The translations under genes and the position numbers were made by a program. From Halovivax sp. (GTDB taxonomy: Archaea; Halobacteriota; Halobacteria; Halobacteriales; Natrialbaceae): 42,228 nucleotides of DNA. The notes under the pieces were generated by a model that did not search any database, was not told the DNA's origin, and saw only the letters and a list, made by a program, of their open reading frames with translations. This document shows, piece by piece, positions 1 to 7,403 of this stretch. The stretch's first letter is position 1; each line of letters starts with the position of its first letter. The stretch is taken from contig SKPV01000101.1 of assembly GCA_007119345.1 (NCBI GenBank), positions 1-42,228 on the forward strand. The letters run 5' to 3'.

Positions 1-264
1 GGCGGGCGGATCTGGGGGTGGACGGTCGACGGGGAACTCGAGGCGAGCGACGAGCCGCGGCGCGCGTCGGCCCACCGCGACAGCATCGACCTCCGCGGAT
101 TCGGGACTCGACGCTTCGAGCGGACCTGGGACGGTCGCTTCAAGCGCACCGGCACGCCGACGCGCTGGGTCGAGGCCGATCCCGGCGAGTACGAGATCGC
201 GGCCTACGTCGCGACGTCGGGCGACCCGGTCCGGGACGAGACGACGGTCCGATTGCGGCGGTGA
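1..264 (+). CDS. C-terminal fragment of an unidentified protein (partial, 87 codons)
   Basis: Frame 1 is open from the first base to a TGA at 262-264, so the gene begins outside the window. The visible 87 residues are charged, with several Trp residues and a closing segment DPGEYEIAAYVAT that looks like the last strands of a small beta-sandwich (Trp ... G-x-Y ... A-x-V). That ending is reminiscent of BsuPI-type proteinase-inhibitor-like domains in haloarchaeal exported proteins, but the fragment is too short to assign. It converges with the ABC ATPase gene at 301, leaving 36 bases between the two stop codons. Frame 1 was preferred over a longer overlapping frame because that frame encodes an Arg/Pro-rich, non-haloarchaeal composition typical of a shadow frame. 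Confidence 0.6.
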   Translation, partial: GGRIWGWTVDGELEASDEPRRASAHRDSIDLRGFGTRRFERTWDGRFKRTGTPTRWVEADPGEYEIAAYVATSGDPVRDETTVRLRR

Positions 265-300
265 GTCCCGCGCCGGGCGTCTCGGCTCGGCTCTCCCGGA

Positions 301-1641
301 TCATCCGTCCTCGCGGTGGAGGTGACACGCCGAAAAGTGCCGATCCGACCCGTGCTCGGTCTCGACCTCGTAGGCGGGCCGGCGAGCGGCGCAGATGCTG
401 TTCTCCTCGAACGTCGTCTCCATCAGATCGCCGGCCTCGCCCCACTCGCCGTCGGCCAGCAGCCGGATCGTCGCCTGGATCACCTCGTCGGGTTCGCCGG
501 ACGGGCGTCCGTCCGGGAAGAATTCGTCTTCGACCGCCCGCTGGACCGCTCCCTCCGCGTCCTCGACGTCCTCCAGGCCGAACGTGCGGCGGTTCACGGC
601 CCGCGAGAACGTCCGGACGCTGTCCCAGACGTCCTCGGGCATTTCGTAGGACTCACAGCGCGCCTCCCGGGCCTCCCCGGAGACCTCCTCGGGGTCGACG
701 TCGTGGGTGCCGGGCTGGATCAACCGCGGGCACCGGGTGCGAAAGCGGCAGCCGGACGGCGGGTCGATCGGACTAGGAACGTCGCCCGGGAGCGGGGCTC
801 GACCGCTCGTCTCGCGCGGATCCGGGACGGGGATGGCGTCGAGCAGCGCCTTCGTGTACGGGTGTTGGGGGTTCTCGAAGAGCTCTTCCTTCTCCGCGAG
901 TTCGACCACGTGGCCGAGGTACATCACGGCGACGCGGTCGGCGATGTACCGGACGACGCTCAGGTCGTGGGAGATGAAGAGGTAGGTGACGTCGAAGTCC
1001 TCCTGGAGGTCGGTCATCACGTTGAGCACCTGGGCCTGGACGGAGACGTCGAGCGCGGAGGTGGGCTCGTCGCACATGACGACCTCGGGGTCGGTGCTGA
1101 ACGCCCGCGCGAGGTTGACGCGCTGGCGCTGGCCGCCGGAGAACTCGTGGGGGTACCGGTGGTAGTGGGCGGCTTCGAGGCCGACCTTATCCAACAACTC
1201 CTTCGCTCGACGGGTCCGCTCGTCCTCGTCGTAGAGATCGTGGGCCTGCATCGGCTCCTCGATGATCTGGCCGACCTTCATTCGGGGGTTCAACGACGAG
1301 TGCGGGTCCTGGAAGACCATCTGCATGTCCTGGCGGAGCGGCCTGATCTCCCGGCCGCGCATCTCCGTCAGGTCCTGGCCGTTGAACCGGACCGATCCCG
1401 AGGTCGGCCGGTCGAGCTGGAGGATCGCGCGCGCGAGGGTACTCTTTCCGCAGCCGCTCTCGCCGACCAGCGCCAGGGTCTCGCCGCTGCGGATGTCGAG
1501 GCTCACCTCGTCGACCGCCTGCACGTCCGGCGACCCCAGGACGCTGGCGATGAAGCCGCTCCCGGCCGAGAAGTACTTCGACATGTTCTCGACCTCGATC
1601 ACCGGTTCCCGTTCGTCGCCGGGTTCGAACGCTTCGCTCAT
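301..1641 (-). CDS. dppF: Dipeptide/oligopeptide ABC transporter ATP-binding protein (DppF/OppF type)
   Basis: This is the second cytoplasmic ATPase of a peptide-type ABC importer. Residues count from the ATG at 1641: Walker A GESGCGKS at 60-67, signature FSGGQ at 167-171, Walker B ending DEPTSALD at about 187-197 and the switch His at 225. A C-terminal oligopeptide/dipeptide-transporter segment with the family motif CRFRTRCP follows at 298-305. About 115 extra residues follow that segment, ending in a Cys/His-containing tail; bacterial DppF proteins usually stop earlier, and such tails are common in haloarchaeal homologues (from memory). The ATG at 1641 overlaps the upstream stop by one base (TGATG), which argues for translational coupling and against a GTG one codon earlier. 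It is the last gene of the operon. Peptides are the default substrate guess; sugars or nickel are possible in this family. Confidence 0.93.
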   Translation of the reverse strand: MSEAFEPGDEREPVIEVENMSKYFSAGSGFIASVLGSPDVQAVDEVSLDIRSGETLALVGESGCGKSTLARAILQLDRPTSGSVRFNGQDLTEMRGREIRPLRQDMQMVFQDPHSSLNPRMKVGQIIEEPMQAHDLYDEDERTRRAKELLDKVGLEAAHYHRYPHEFSGGQRQRVNLARAFSTDPEVVMCDEPTSALDVSVQAQVLNVMTDLQEDFDVTYLFISHDLSVVRYIADRVAVMYLGHVVELAEKEELFENPQHPYTKALLDAIPVPDPRETSGRAPLPGDVPSPIDPPSGCRFRTRCPRLIQPGTHDVDPEEVSGEAREARCESYEMPEDVWDSVRTFSRAVNRRTFGLEDVEDAEGAVQRAVEDEFFPDGRPSGEPDEVIQATIRLLADGEWGEAGDLMETTFEENSICAARRPAYEVETEHGSDRHFSACHLHREDG

Positions 1642-2747
1642 CACTCGCCCTCCGCGGGTTCGATGTAGGACGTCTCCTGCTCGGCCGCGTGCTCGAGCGG
1701 CGTACTCTCCCAGTAGCCGACGTCGTCGTGTTTGATGCAGGCGGTGCGGTGCCCGTCGTCGCCCTCGATCTCGACGAACTCCGGCTCGATCTCGGCGCAG
1801 GCCCGCCGCGCGTCCGGACAGCGCGTGTGGAACCGGCAGGCCGCCGGCGGGTCGATCGCGTTCGGCATCGTCCCCTTGATCGGATCGAGCTGCTCGACGG
1901 TCCGATCGGGTCGCGGGATCGAGTCGAGCAGGGCCTTCGTGTACGGGTGTTTCGTGTTGTGGAAGATGTCGTCGACCTCGCCCTGCTCGACGATCCGGCC
2001 GAGGTACATGACGTTGACGCGGTCACAGATCTCGGCGACGACGCCCATGTCGTGGGTGACCCAGATGAAGCTCGTCCCGTACTCCGCCTGGAGGTCGTCC
2101 ACGAGGTCCAGTATCTGACCCTCGACGGTGACGTCGAGCGCCGTGGTGGGCTCGTCGGCGATGATGAGGTTCGGTTCGCAGCCGAGCGCCATCGCGATCA
2201 GCACGCGCTGGCGCATTCCCCCGGAGAACTGGTGCGGGTAGTCGTCGTAGCGATCCTCCGGCTCCGGAATGCCGACCTCGCGGAGCATCTGGATCGCCTC
2301 CTCTTTGGCCGCCTCGCCGTCCAGATCGCGGTTGAGCTCGATGACCTCCCGGACCTGGCCGCCGACGGTGTACACCGGGTTGAGGCTCTCCATCGGGTCC
2401 TGGAAGATGATGGCGATCTCGTTGCCCCGGACCTGCGTGCGCATCTCCTCGTTCGAGAGCATCTCGTCTCTGGGGACGAGCTCGCCGCTCGGCGACTCCT
2501 CGAAGCCGACGATGGTGGTTTCGTCCAGGTACGTGATCTCGCCGTCGACGATCTCGCCGGGTTCTTCGATCAGCCGGAGGACGCTGTTCGAGGCGACGCT
2601 CTTGCCGGCGCCGGACTCGCCGACGATGCCGACGATCTCGCCCGCCCGGACGTCGAAGGAGATGCCGTCGACGGCCCGGACGACGCCCTGTTCGGTGTAG
2701 AACTGCGTCTTCAGGTTGTCGACCGTGAGGATGGTGTCGTCTGCCAT
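1641..2747 (-). CDS. dppD: Dipeptide/oligopeptide ABC transporter ATP-binding protein (DppD/OppD type)
   Basis: The first ATPase of the importer, 368 residues. Walker A GESGAGKS is at 43-50, the Q-loop Gln in IIFQDP at 116, the signature FSGGMRQ at 174-180, Walker B LIIADEP at 194-200 and the switch His at 232. The C-terminal peptide-transporter motif CRFHTRCP is present. It pairs with the DppF-type ATPase to make the asymmetric nucleotide-binding dimer that powers the two permeases. The start at 2747 is the ATG one base away from the permease stop (TAA at 2749-2751), so the two are tightly coupled. All ATPase motifs are intact, so the transporter should be functional. Confidence 0.94.
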   Translation of the reverse strand: MADDTILTVDNLKTQFYTEQGVVRAVDGISFDVRAGEIVGIVGESGAGKSVASNSVLRLIEEPGEIVDGEITYLDETTIVGFEESPSGELVPRDEMLSNEEMRTQVRGNEIAIIFQDPMESLNPVYTVGGQVREVIELNRDLDGEAAKEEAIQMLREVGIPEPEDRYDDYPHQFSGGMRQRVLIAMALGCEPNLIIADEPTTALDVTVEGQILDLVDDLQAEYGTSFIWVTHDMGVVAEICDRVNVMYLGRIVEQGEVDDIFHNTKHPYTKALLDSIPRPDRTVEQLDPIKGTMPNAIDPPAACRFHTRCPDARRACAEIEPEFVEIEGDDGHRTACIKHDDVGYWESTPLEHAAEQETSYIEPAEGE

Positions 2748-2748
2748 G

Positions 2749-3738
2749 TTAGTTGTCGATTCGGGGGTCGAGGGCGTCCTGGAGCCCGTCGCCGAAGAGG
2801 TTGAATCCCATGATGGTGATCAGGATCGCGACGCCGGGCCAGATGCTCATCCACGGGTTGACGTGCATCTGTCCGTGGGCCTGGTTGAGCATCTGCCCCC
2901 AGTCGGGGGTGGGCGGCTGGGCGCCGTAGCCCAAAAACGAGAGCCCCGCGACGATCAGGATCGCGAAGCCGATCTGCAGGGTCGCGTACACCAACACGGG
3001 CGCGAAGCTGTTCGGGATGACGTGCCGTCTGATGATGTGGCGATCCTTGACGCCGGCTGCGCGGGCGGCCTCCACGTAGTCCATCTCGCGGACGCTCAGC
3101 ACCCGCGAGCGGATGATGCGCGCGAACACCGGGACCGTCGCGATGCCGACCCCGACGACGGCGTAGATGACGTCGGGGTTGCCGCCGCTGACGAAGATGG
3201 TGAAGACGATCACCAGCACCAGCGCCGGGATCGAGTAGATGGTCTCGACGAACCGCATCAGGACGTCGTCGATCCGGCCGCCGTAGTAGCCCGCGACCGC
3301 GCCGATCGCGACGCCGCCCGTCAGTCCGAGGAAGGTCGCGAAGAACCCGACCGCCATCGAGACGCGAGCGCCGTAGATGATCCGCGAGAGGTAGTCGCGG
3401 GCGTGTTCGTCCGTCCCGAGGGGGTTGTCCCAGGAGCCGCCCTCCGAGAACGCGGGCGGCTGGTAGGGATCGTTCTCGCCCGGCGGCGGCAGCGTCTCCG
3501 GGTTCTCGAGGATGGGCAGCCACTCGCCGATCGCGTAGTCCGGGTAGCTCCCGAACGTCAGCCGCGAGAGATTGGCGTCGACCGCCGAGAAGATCGCGAC
3601 CGACGTGGCGAGCGCGATGACGTAGAGGCCGAAGCGGGCCGTCGGGTCACCCTTGACCTGGCGGAACGTGTGGCGCCACCCGATCTGGGGCTCTTCGCCG
3701 CCGCCGTCGCCGTCGAGTTGTCCTTCAGTCGTAGCCAT
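2749..3738 (-). CDS. dppC: Dipeptide/oligopeptide ABC transporter permease (DppC type)
   Basis: Inner permease subunit, 329 residues from the ATG at 3738. There is a hydrophilic N-terminal tail of about 33 residues and a first membrane segment near 35-52. A long extracytoplasmic loop (about 55-115) contains GSWDNPLGTDEHARD, the DppC-family lead-in to the transport domain. Further membrane helices follow. The cytoplasmic coupling (EAA) loop at 223-243 starts EAARAAGVKDRHI and contacts the ATPases. The much longer upstream-extended reading overlaps the neighbouring permease and lacks family similarity, so it was not used. The start lies 2 bases from the stop of dppB. Confidence 0.93.
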   Translation of the reverse strand: MATTEGQLDGDGGGEEPQIGWRHTFRQVKGDPTARFGLYVIALATSVAIFSAVDANLSRLTFGSYPDYAIGEWLPILENPETLPPPGENDPYQPPAFSEGGSWDNPLGTDEHARDYLSRIIYGARVSMAVGFFATFLGLTGGVAIGAVAGYYGGRIDDVLMRFVETIYSIPALVLVIVFTIFVSGGNPDVIYAVVGVGIATVPVFARIIRSRVLSVREMDYVEAARAAGVKDRHIIRRHVIPNSFAPVLVYATLQIGFAILIVAGLSFLGYGAQPPTPDWGQMLNQAHGQMHVNPWMSIWPGVAILITIMGFNLFGDGLQDALDPRIDN

Positions 3739-3740
3739 GA

Positions 3741-4739
3741 TCAGTCCTGGTCGCCGTAACTCACTCGCGGGTCGACGTACGCGTAGGATATGTCCGTGAT
3801 GATGACGCCGACGACGAAGATCGTCGCCAGCACGAGCGTGACGCCCATCACCACCTGGTAGTCCAGATTCTCGATCGACTGGATCAGCAGCCGCCCCATG
3901 CCGTTGATCTCGAAGACCGTCTCGATCAGCACCGCGCCGCCGAGCGCCGTCGAGAGGTTGAGGCCGACGATCGTGATGATCGGCAGCTGGGCGGGCCGGA
4001 ACGCGTGCTTGCGGAGGATCCGGCGCTCGGGCACGCCGTAGGCGCGGGCCAGCTGGACGTGCTCTTCCTGCAGGCTCTCGACCATCGAGGAGCGCTCGAT
4101 CCGCATGATCGTCGCCATCTGGAGGGTGCCCAGCGCGACCATCGGCAACAGCAGGTGTCTGATCGTGTGGTAGTAGAGCTCGAGCTGGCCGCCGTAGCCG
4201 TAGTGGGCCGGATCGCGCCACGGGTAGACGAGCCGGCCCGCGGGGAGCCAGCCGAGCCAGACCGCGAAGATCAGGATCAGCATGATCCCGATCCAGAACG
4301 AGGGCGTGCTGACGCCGATCAGCGCGATGATCCGCGAGACGTGATCCGTCGGTTCGTTTCGCCGCTTCGCCGCCAGCACGCCGAGCGGAACGGCCGTCAC
4401 GAGCGCGAACAGGAACGCGGAGAGGACGAGCATCAGGGTCGGACCGAGCCGGATCCACATCAGGTCGGAGACCGGCATGTCGTGGTGGATGCTGTAGCCG
4501 AGGTCGCCCTGAAAAAGCCCGATCATGTACGTGATGAATCGCTCGTGGAACGGTTCGTCGAGCCCGTAGCGTTCCTCGAGGGCCTCCAGGGTCTCCTCGT
4601 CGACCTCCTGGCCCTCGACCATGATCGAGACGGGATCGCCCGGCATCGAGTTGATCAGCACGAACGTGATGAACGCGATACCGATCAGTACCGGAACCGC
4701 CTGCAGGAGCCGACTGATCGTGTAGCGTAGCAGTGTCAT
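3741..4739 (-). CDS. dppB: Dipeptide/oligopeptide ABC transporter permease (DppB type)
   Basis: Inner permease subunit, 332 residues, the usual family length. The N-terminal membrane helix (TISRLLQAVPVLIGIAFITF) is followed by the family signature NSMPGDPV. Several more helices follow, plus a coupling loop near 226-250 containing ARAYGVPERRILRKHAF. It forms the translocation heterodimer with DppC. It is separated from the binding-protein gene by 370 bases, whereas everything downstream is packed with 0-3 base gaps, so dppB-C-D-F probably form one translational block that may have its own promoter or receive read-through past the hairpin after dppA. Confidence 0.93.
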   Translation of the reverse strand: MTLLRYTISRLLQAVPVLIGIAFITFVLINSMPGDPVSIMVEGQEVDEETLEALEERYGLDEPFHERFITYMIGLFQGDLGYSIHHDMPVSDLMWIRLGPTLMLVLSAFLFALVTAVPLGVLAAKRRNEPTDHVSRIIALIGVSTPSFWIGIMLILIFAVWLGWLPAGRLVYPWRDPAHYGYGGQLELYYHTIRHLLLPMVALGTLQMATIMRIERSSMVESLQEEHVQLARAYGVPERRILRKHAFRPAQLPIITIVGLNLSTALGGAVLIETVFEINGMGRLLIQSIENLDYQVVMGVTLVLATIFVVGVIITDISYAYVDPRVSYGDQD

Positions 4740-4833
4740 CGTCGTGAGAGGGCGGATCGTCCCGCCGCCCTGCCGTCGAGACGATCGACGTCGGGCGATT
4801 CGATCGGCCCGTCCGTCGGCGTCGGGCGGCTTC

Positions 4834-4900
4834 GATCGACGGTCGGGAGCCTCAGGGACGGGCGATCGACGGCCGGGAGCCTCAGGGACGGGCGATCGAC
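4834..4900. repeat. 30-base tandem repeat, 2.2 copies
   Basis: Units at 4834-4863 and 4864-4893 differ at a single base and carry the shared core GGGAGCCTCAGGGACGGGCG; the next 7 bases (4894-4900) start a third unit. A more diverged copy lies at about 4921-4951 (GGGTCCTCAGGAACGG core). It sits inside the dppA-dppB transcript spacer. Confidence 0.8.
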
Positions 4901-5087
4901 CAGCGCCGTCCGATGGCAGAGATCGACCGCCGGGGTCCTCAGGAACGGCCGGTCGGCTCTTGGGAGCTTCCCGACCGATCGGCGGGAAGCGGCGTCACAT
5001 TCGGGAACGTGACAGTCACGACGAATCGGCAATTATTGCCTCCTCCGTACACTCTTGCTAGACATTTGCACGCTTATGCCCTTCGTT

Positions 5088-5106
5088 CCCTCTCGAAAAG
5101 AGAGGG
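5088..5106 (-). terminator. Hairpin directly after dppA stop codon
   Basis: A 7-base-pair stem CCCTCTC/GAGAGGG (5088-5094 with 5100-5106) closes a 5-base loop. It lies 3 bases beyond the dppA stop. Such hairpins behind binding-protein genes commonly cause partial termination or protect the 3' end, making the binding protein more abundant than the permeases; that role is inferred here. Confidence 0.5.
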
Positions 5107-5109
5107 CGA

Positions 5110-6762
5110 TCACTGGACGCCGACGTTGTGCTCGTCCGAGACCAGTCGCGGCTTGAACGAGGAGTGCGGGTGGACCTCGAGGTCCGAGACGTACGGCATC
5201 GAGGCGATGCTGTTGTGGATGCTGTAGGTCGGGATGTGGACCTTGTCCTCGAGGAGCGTGCGCGTCGCCTCGTCGTACAGTTCGAACCGCTCGTCCTGAT
5301 CGACGCTCTGGCGAGCGTCCTCGAGCGTGTCGTGGAACTCCTGGTTGTCGTAGAAGTGGCCCTGGTTCACCCCTTCGGAGGACTCGTGGAAGAGCGCCCA
5401 GTAGTAGGCGTCGGGGTCGATGTGACCGGTCCACCCGAGCGTGTACATGGCGTAGTCGTCCGCTTCGCCGGTGGTGTACCGGTCGAGGAACTCGGCCCAC
5501 GAGAGGCTGCGAACCTGCGGTTCGATGTCGACGCCGAACTGGCCCAGTTCGCCGAGCCGCGCGGCGACCCGCTCCATCAGCGAGATGCGGATGTCGTCCG
5601 GCGGGGCGATGAGCTCCGGCTCCCAGCCGTCGACGTCGTGACCCTCCAGCATCTCGGCCGCCTGCTCCGGGTCGAACTCGTTTTCCATCTCGGCGTACTC
5701 GTCGGCCGGGAAGCCCCACTCCTCGAGCACCGCCGGCCCCATCGGCGCGACGGCGTTCTCACCGAGTTCACCGATGATGTCCTCGATGAACGCCGACGCC
5801 GAGAACGTGTGCTCGATCGCGTTACGTACCTCGGGGTCCGTCGTCGGCCCCTCGTTCGTGTTGAACGCGATGTAGAAGTACGAGATGCTCGGCTCGTTGG
5901 CCACGTCGACCTCGTCCTCCTCGACGAGCAGGTCGTAGTCGGCCGGCGGGATGCCGAGCGCCATGTCGGTGTCGCCCGCGCGGATCTGCGCGGTGCGGGC
6001 CGCGTCGTCCTCGGTGGCGACCCACCGCACCTCCTCGATCTCGGGCAACGGTTCGTCCCAGTAGTCGTCCCAGCGCTCCATGTCCAGGAAGTCGCCGTCC
6101 TCGTGGTCGACGTACTGGAACGGGCCGGTCCCGACCGGGTCGTCGACGTTGTACGACCGCTCGGCCGGTTCGACGTCCTCCTCTTCCATCCGGAGGTCCA
6201 TGTTGACGATGTTGGTCGCGACCGTCATCGTCGGGAACGCCCCGTACGGCTCGAGCAGGTCGAACTGGACGGTGTGCTCGTCGACCACGTCCGAGGACTC
6301 GACGTCGATCATGTCGAACGAGGTGATGTTGTCGGTCTCCTCCTCGACGGGCGCCGTGAACGAGTGCAGCACGTCCTCGGCGGTGAGCGGATCGCCGTTG
6401 TGGAACTCGATCCCGTCCTGGATCTCGACGATGTAGCGCATGCCGTCGTCTTCTTCCTCCGGCATGTCGACGGCGATCTTGGGCTGGATCTCCAGGTCCG
6501 GGCCGAGTTCGTACAGCCCGTCGAAGATGTGGTTCACGATCCGACTCGAGTACGCGTCGTTGACGACGACGGGATCGTAGTCGTGGGCCGGTTCGACCTG
6601 CTGGGTGATGTGCAGTACGGACTCGTCGGGCTGCGAGACGGACGGATCGCCGTCCCCGTCCGGCGTTTCTCCACCAAAGCACCCGGCTGCGAACGTTGCA
6701 GATACGGCCCCACCGGCCGCCATGATCTGACGGCGAGTGAGGTCGGGACAGGAGTCGCGCAT
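5110..6762 (-). CDS. dppA: Extracellular solute-binding protein, family 5 (DppA/OppA type), Tat lipoprotein
   Basis: Captures peptides or other solutes outside the cell and delivers them to the DppBC permease. 550 residues. The N-terminus carries a twin-arginine signal (Arg10-Arg11 in TRRQIM) followed by a hydrophobic stretch and a lipobox ending AAGC, so Cys28 is the predicted lipid-anchored residue after cleavage; Tat export of lipoproteins is typical of haloarchaea. The mature part is acidic and has family 5 features, for example VDDPVGTGPFQYVDHE and IEFHNGDPLTAEDV in the first half. It is the first gene of the minus-strand operon. The ATG at 6762 gives a complete signal peptide. The upstream region carries nested inverted repeats that may bind a regulator. 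Confidence 0.94.
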   Translation of the reverse strand: MRDSCPDLTRRQIMAAGGAVSATFAAGCFGGETPDGDGDPSVSQPDESVLHITQQVEPAHDYDPVVVNDAYSSRIVNHIFDGLYELGPDLEIQPKIAVDMPEEEDDGMRYIVEIQDGIEFHNGDPLTAEDVLHSFTAPVEEETDNITSFDMIDVESSDVVDEHTVQFDLLEPYGAFPTMTVATNIVNMDLRMEEEDVEPAERSYNVDDPVGTGPFQYVDHEDGDFLDMERWDDYWDEPLPEIEEVRWVATEDDAARTAQIRAGDTDMALGIPPADYDLLVEEDEVDVANEPSISYFYIAFNTNEGPTTDPEVRNAIEHTFSASAFIEDIIGELGENAVAPMGPAVLEEWGFPADEYAEMENEFDPEQAAEMLEGHDVDGWEPELIAPPDDIRISLMERVAARLGELGQFGVDIEPQVRSLSWAEFLDRYTTGEADDYAMYTLGWTGHIDPDAYYWALFHESSEGVNQGHFYDNQEFHDTLEDARQSVDQDERFELYDEATRTLLEDKVHIPTYSIHNSIASMPYVSDLEVHPHSSFKPRLVSDEHNVGVQ

Positions 6763-6834
6763 TTCGACTCGACGTACTCTCGGGTTCCTCTCTGTTATTC
6801 ATGACATACATTCGCGGGGCCGGATCGTCCATCC

Positions 6835-6888
6835 GAGGTATCACCGTCTTACACGGGGTAAGACCTCCATCTATGGGAGTAATACCTC
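6835..6888. promoter_or_regulatory. Nested inverted repeats, candidate operator array of the dpp operon
   Basis: The outer pair GAGGTAT (6835-6841) / ATACCTC (6882-6888) and the inner pair GTCTTAC (6846-6852) / GTAAGAC (6858-6864) are perfect 7-base inverted repeats. Related half-sites GTAAGACCTC and GTAATACCTC start at 6858 and 6879, 21 bases (two helical turns) apart. The array lies 73-126 bases before the dppA ATG and 92 or more bases before the divergent PPC-domain gene. Confidence 0.6.
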
Positions 6889-6979
6889 ATTTCAGGTTTG
6901 ACCGATTCGACGTCGCACGAACGCCGGCAACCCCGCCGGAACTGGTGGGTTTTTCCTTCAGCATCTCCAGACTCTTCCC

Positions 6980-7402
6980 ATGGACTACCGGGCAGTCGAA
7001 ACCGCGGAGGAGTACGTCGCCAGGCTCGAGACCGGCGCGGACTGGCGGACGGAGATCGAGGCGCTGGCCGCGGCGGTCGACGCGGACGCGGCCTGGTTCA
7101 CGGCCCTTGGCGCGGTACAGGACGCGGAGCTGTGGTTCTACGACCAGGACGAGCTGGCGTACGCCCCGATCGAGTTCGACGAACCGCTCGAGGTGGCCAG
7201 CTGCGTCGGCAACGTCTCGTGGCTGGACGACGAGCGGTTCGCCCACACCCACGCGGTGCTCTCTCGCCCCGACGGCGAGACCGTCGCGGGCCACCTGAAC
7301 GAGGCGACCGTGTTCGCCGGCGAGGTGTACATGCGCGTCTTCGAGAACTCGCTCGAGCGGGCGCACGACGAGACGACCGACCTCGACCTCTGGCCGCTCT
7401 GA
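6980..7402 (+). CDS. PPC/DUF296 domain protein (putative DNA-binding)
   Basis: 140 residues, one PPC (plant and prokaryote conserved, DUF296) domain filling the whole protein. The family core is visible as HTHAVLSRPDGETVAGHLNE followed by ATVFAGEVYMRVFE, the strand pair that builds the trimeric beta-barrel. Archaeal members are small trimeric proteins without AT-hooks; DNA binding is shown for plant relatives but is only presumed here. The gene ends one base before the polC ATG (stop 7400-7402, start 7404), so the two are probably co-transcribed and coupled. A TATA-like T-run at 6950-6956 lies about 27 bases before the ATG, fitting a leaderless transcript. Confidence 0.85.
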   Translation: MDYRAVETAEEYVARLETGADWRTEIEALAAAVDADAAWFTALGAVQDAELWFYDQDELAYAPIEFDEPLEVASCVGNVSWLDDERFAHTHAVLSRPDGETVAGHLNEATVFAGEVYMRVFENSLERAHDETTDLDLWPL

Positions 7403-7403
7403 G

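Larger units (their letters stand above)
4740..5109. other. dppA-dppB intergenic spacer with short repeats, no gene seen
   Basis: 370 bases between the binding-protein stop and the dppB start. It holds a hairpin next to the dppA stop, a 13-base palindrome GGCAATTATTGCC at 5028-5040, a GTCAC/GTGAC inverted pair (4994-4998 and 5009-5013) and a 30-base tandem repeat. The minus-strand frame across it is Arg-rich and lacks acidic character, so it is not called as a gene. Confidence 0.7.

Noticed and set aside
316..1668. Long frames antisense to the ABC ATPase gene (and similar frames opposite dppA, polC, the cox genes and others).
   Set aside because: They mirror the high GC third positions of the true genes; the sense strand carries all recognised domains.
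4736..5032. A 98-codon minus-strand frame between dppA and dppB, containing 10-residue repeats.
   Set aside because: The product is Arg/Pro-rich with little acid, unlike any real protein in this window, and the repeats come from the 30-base DNA repeat.
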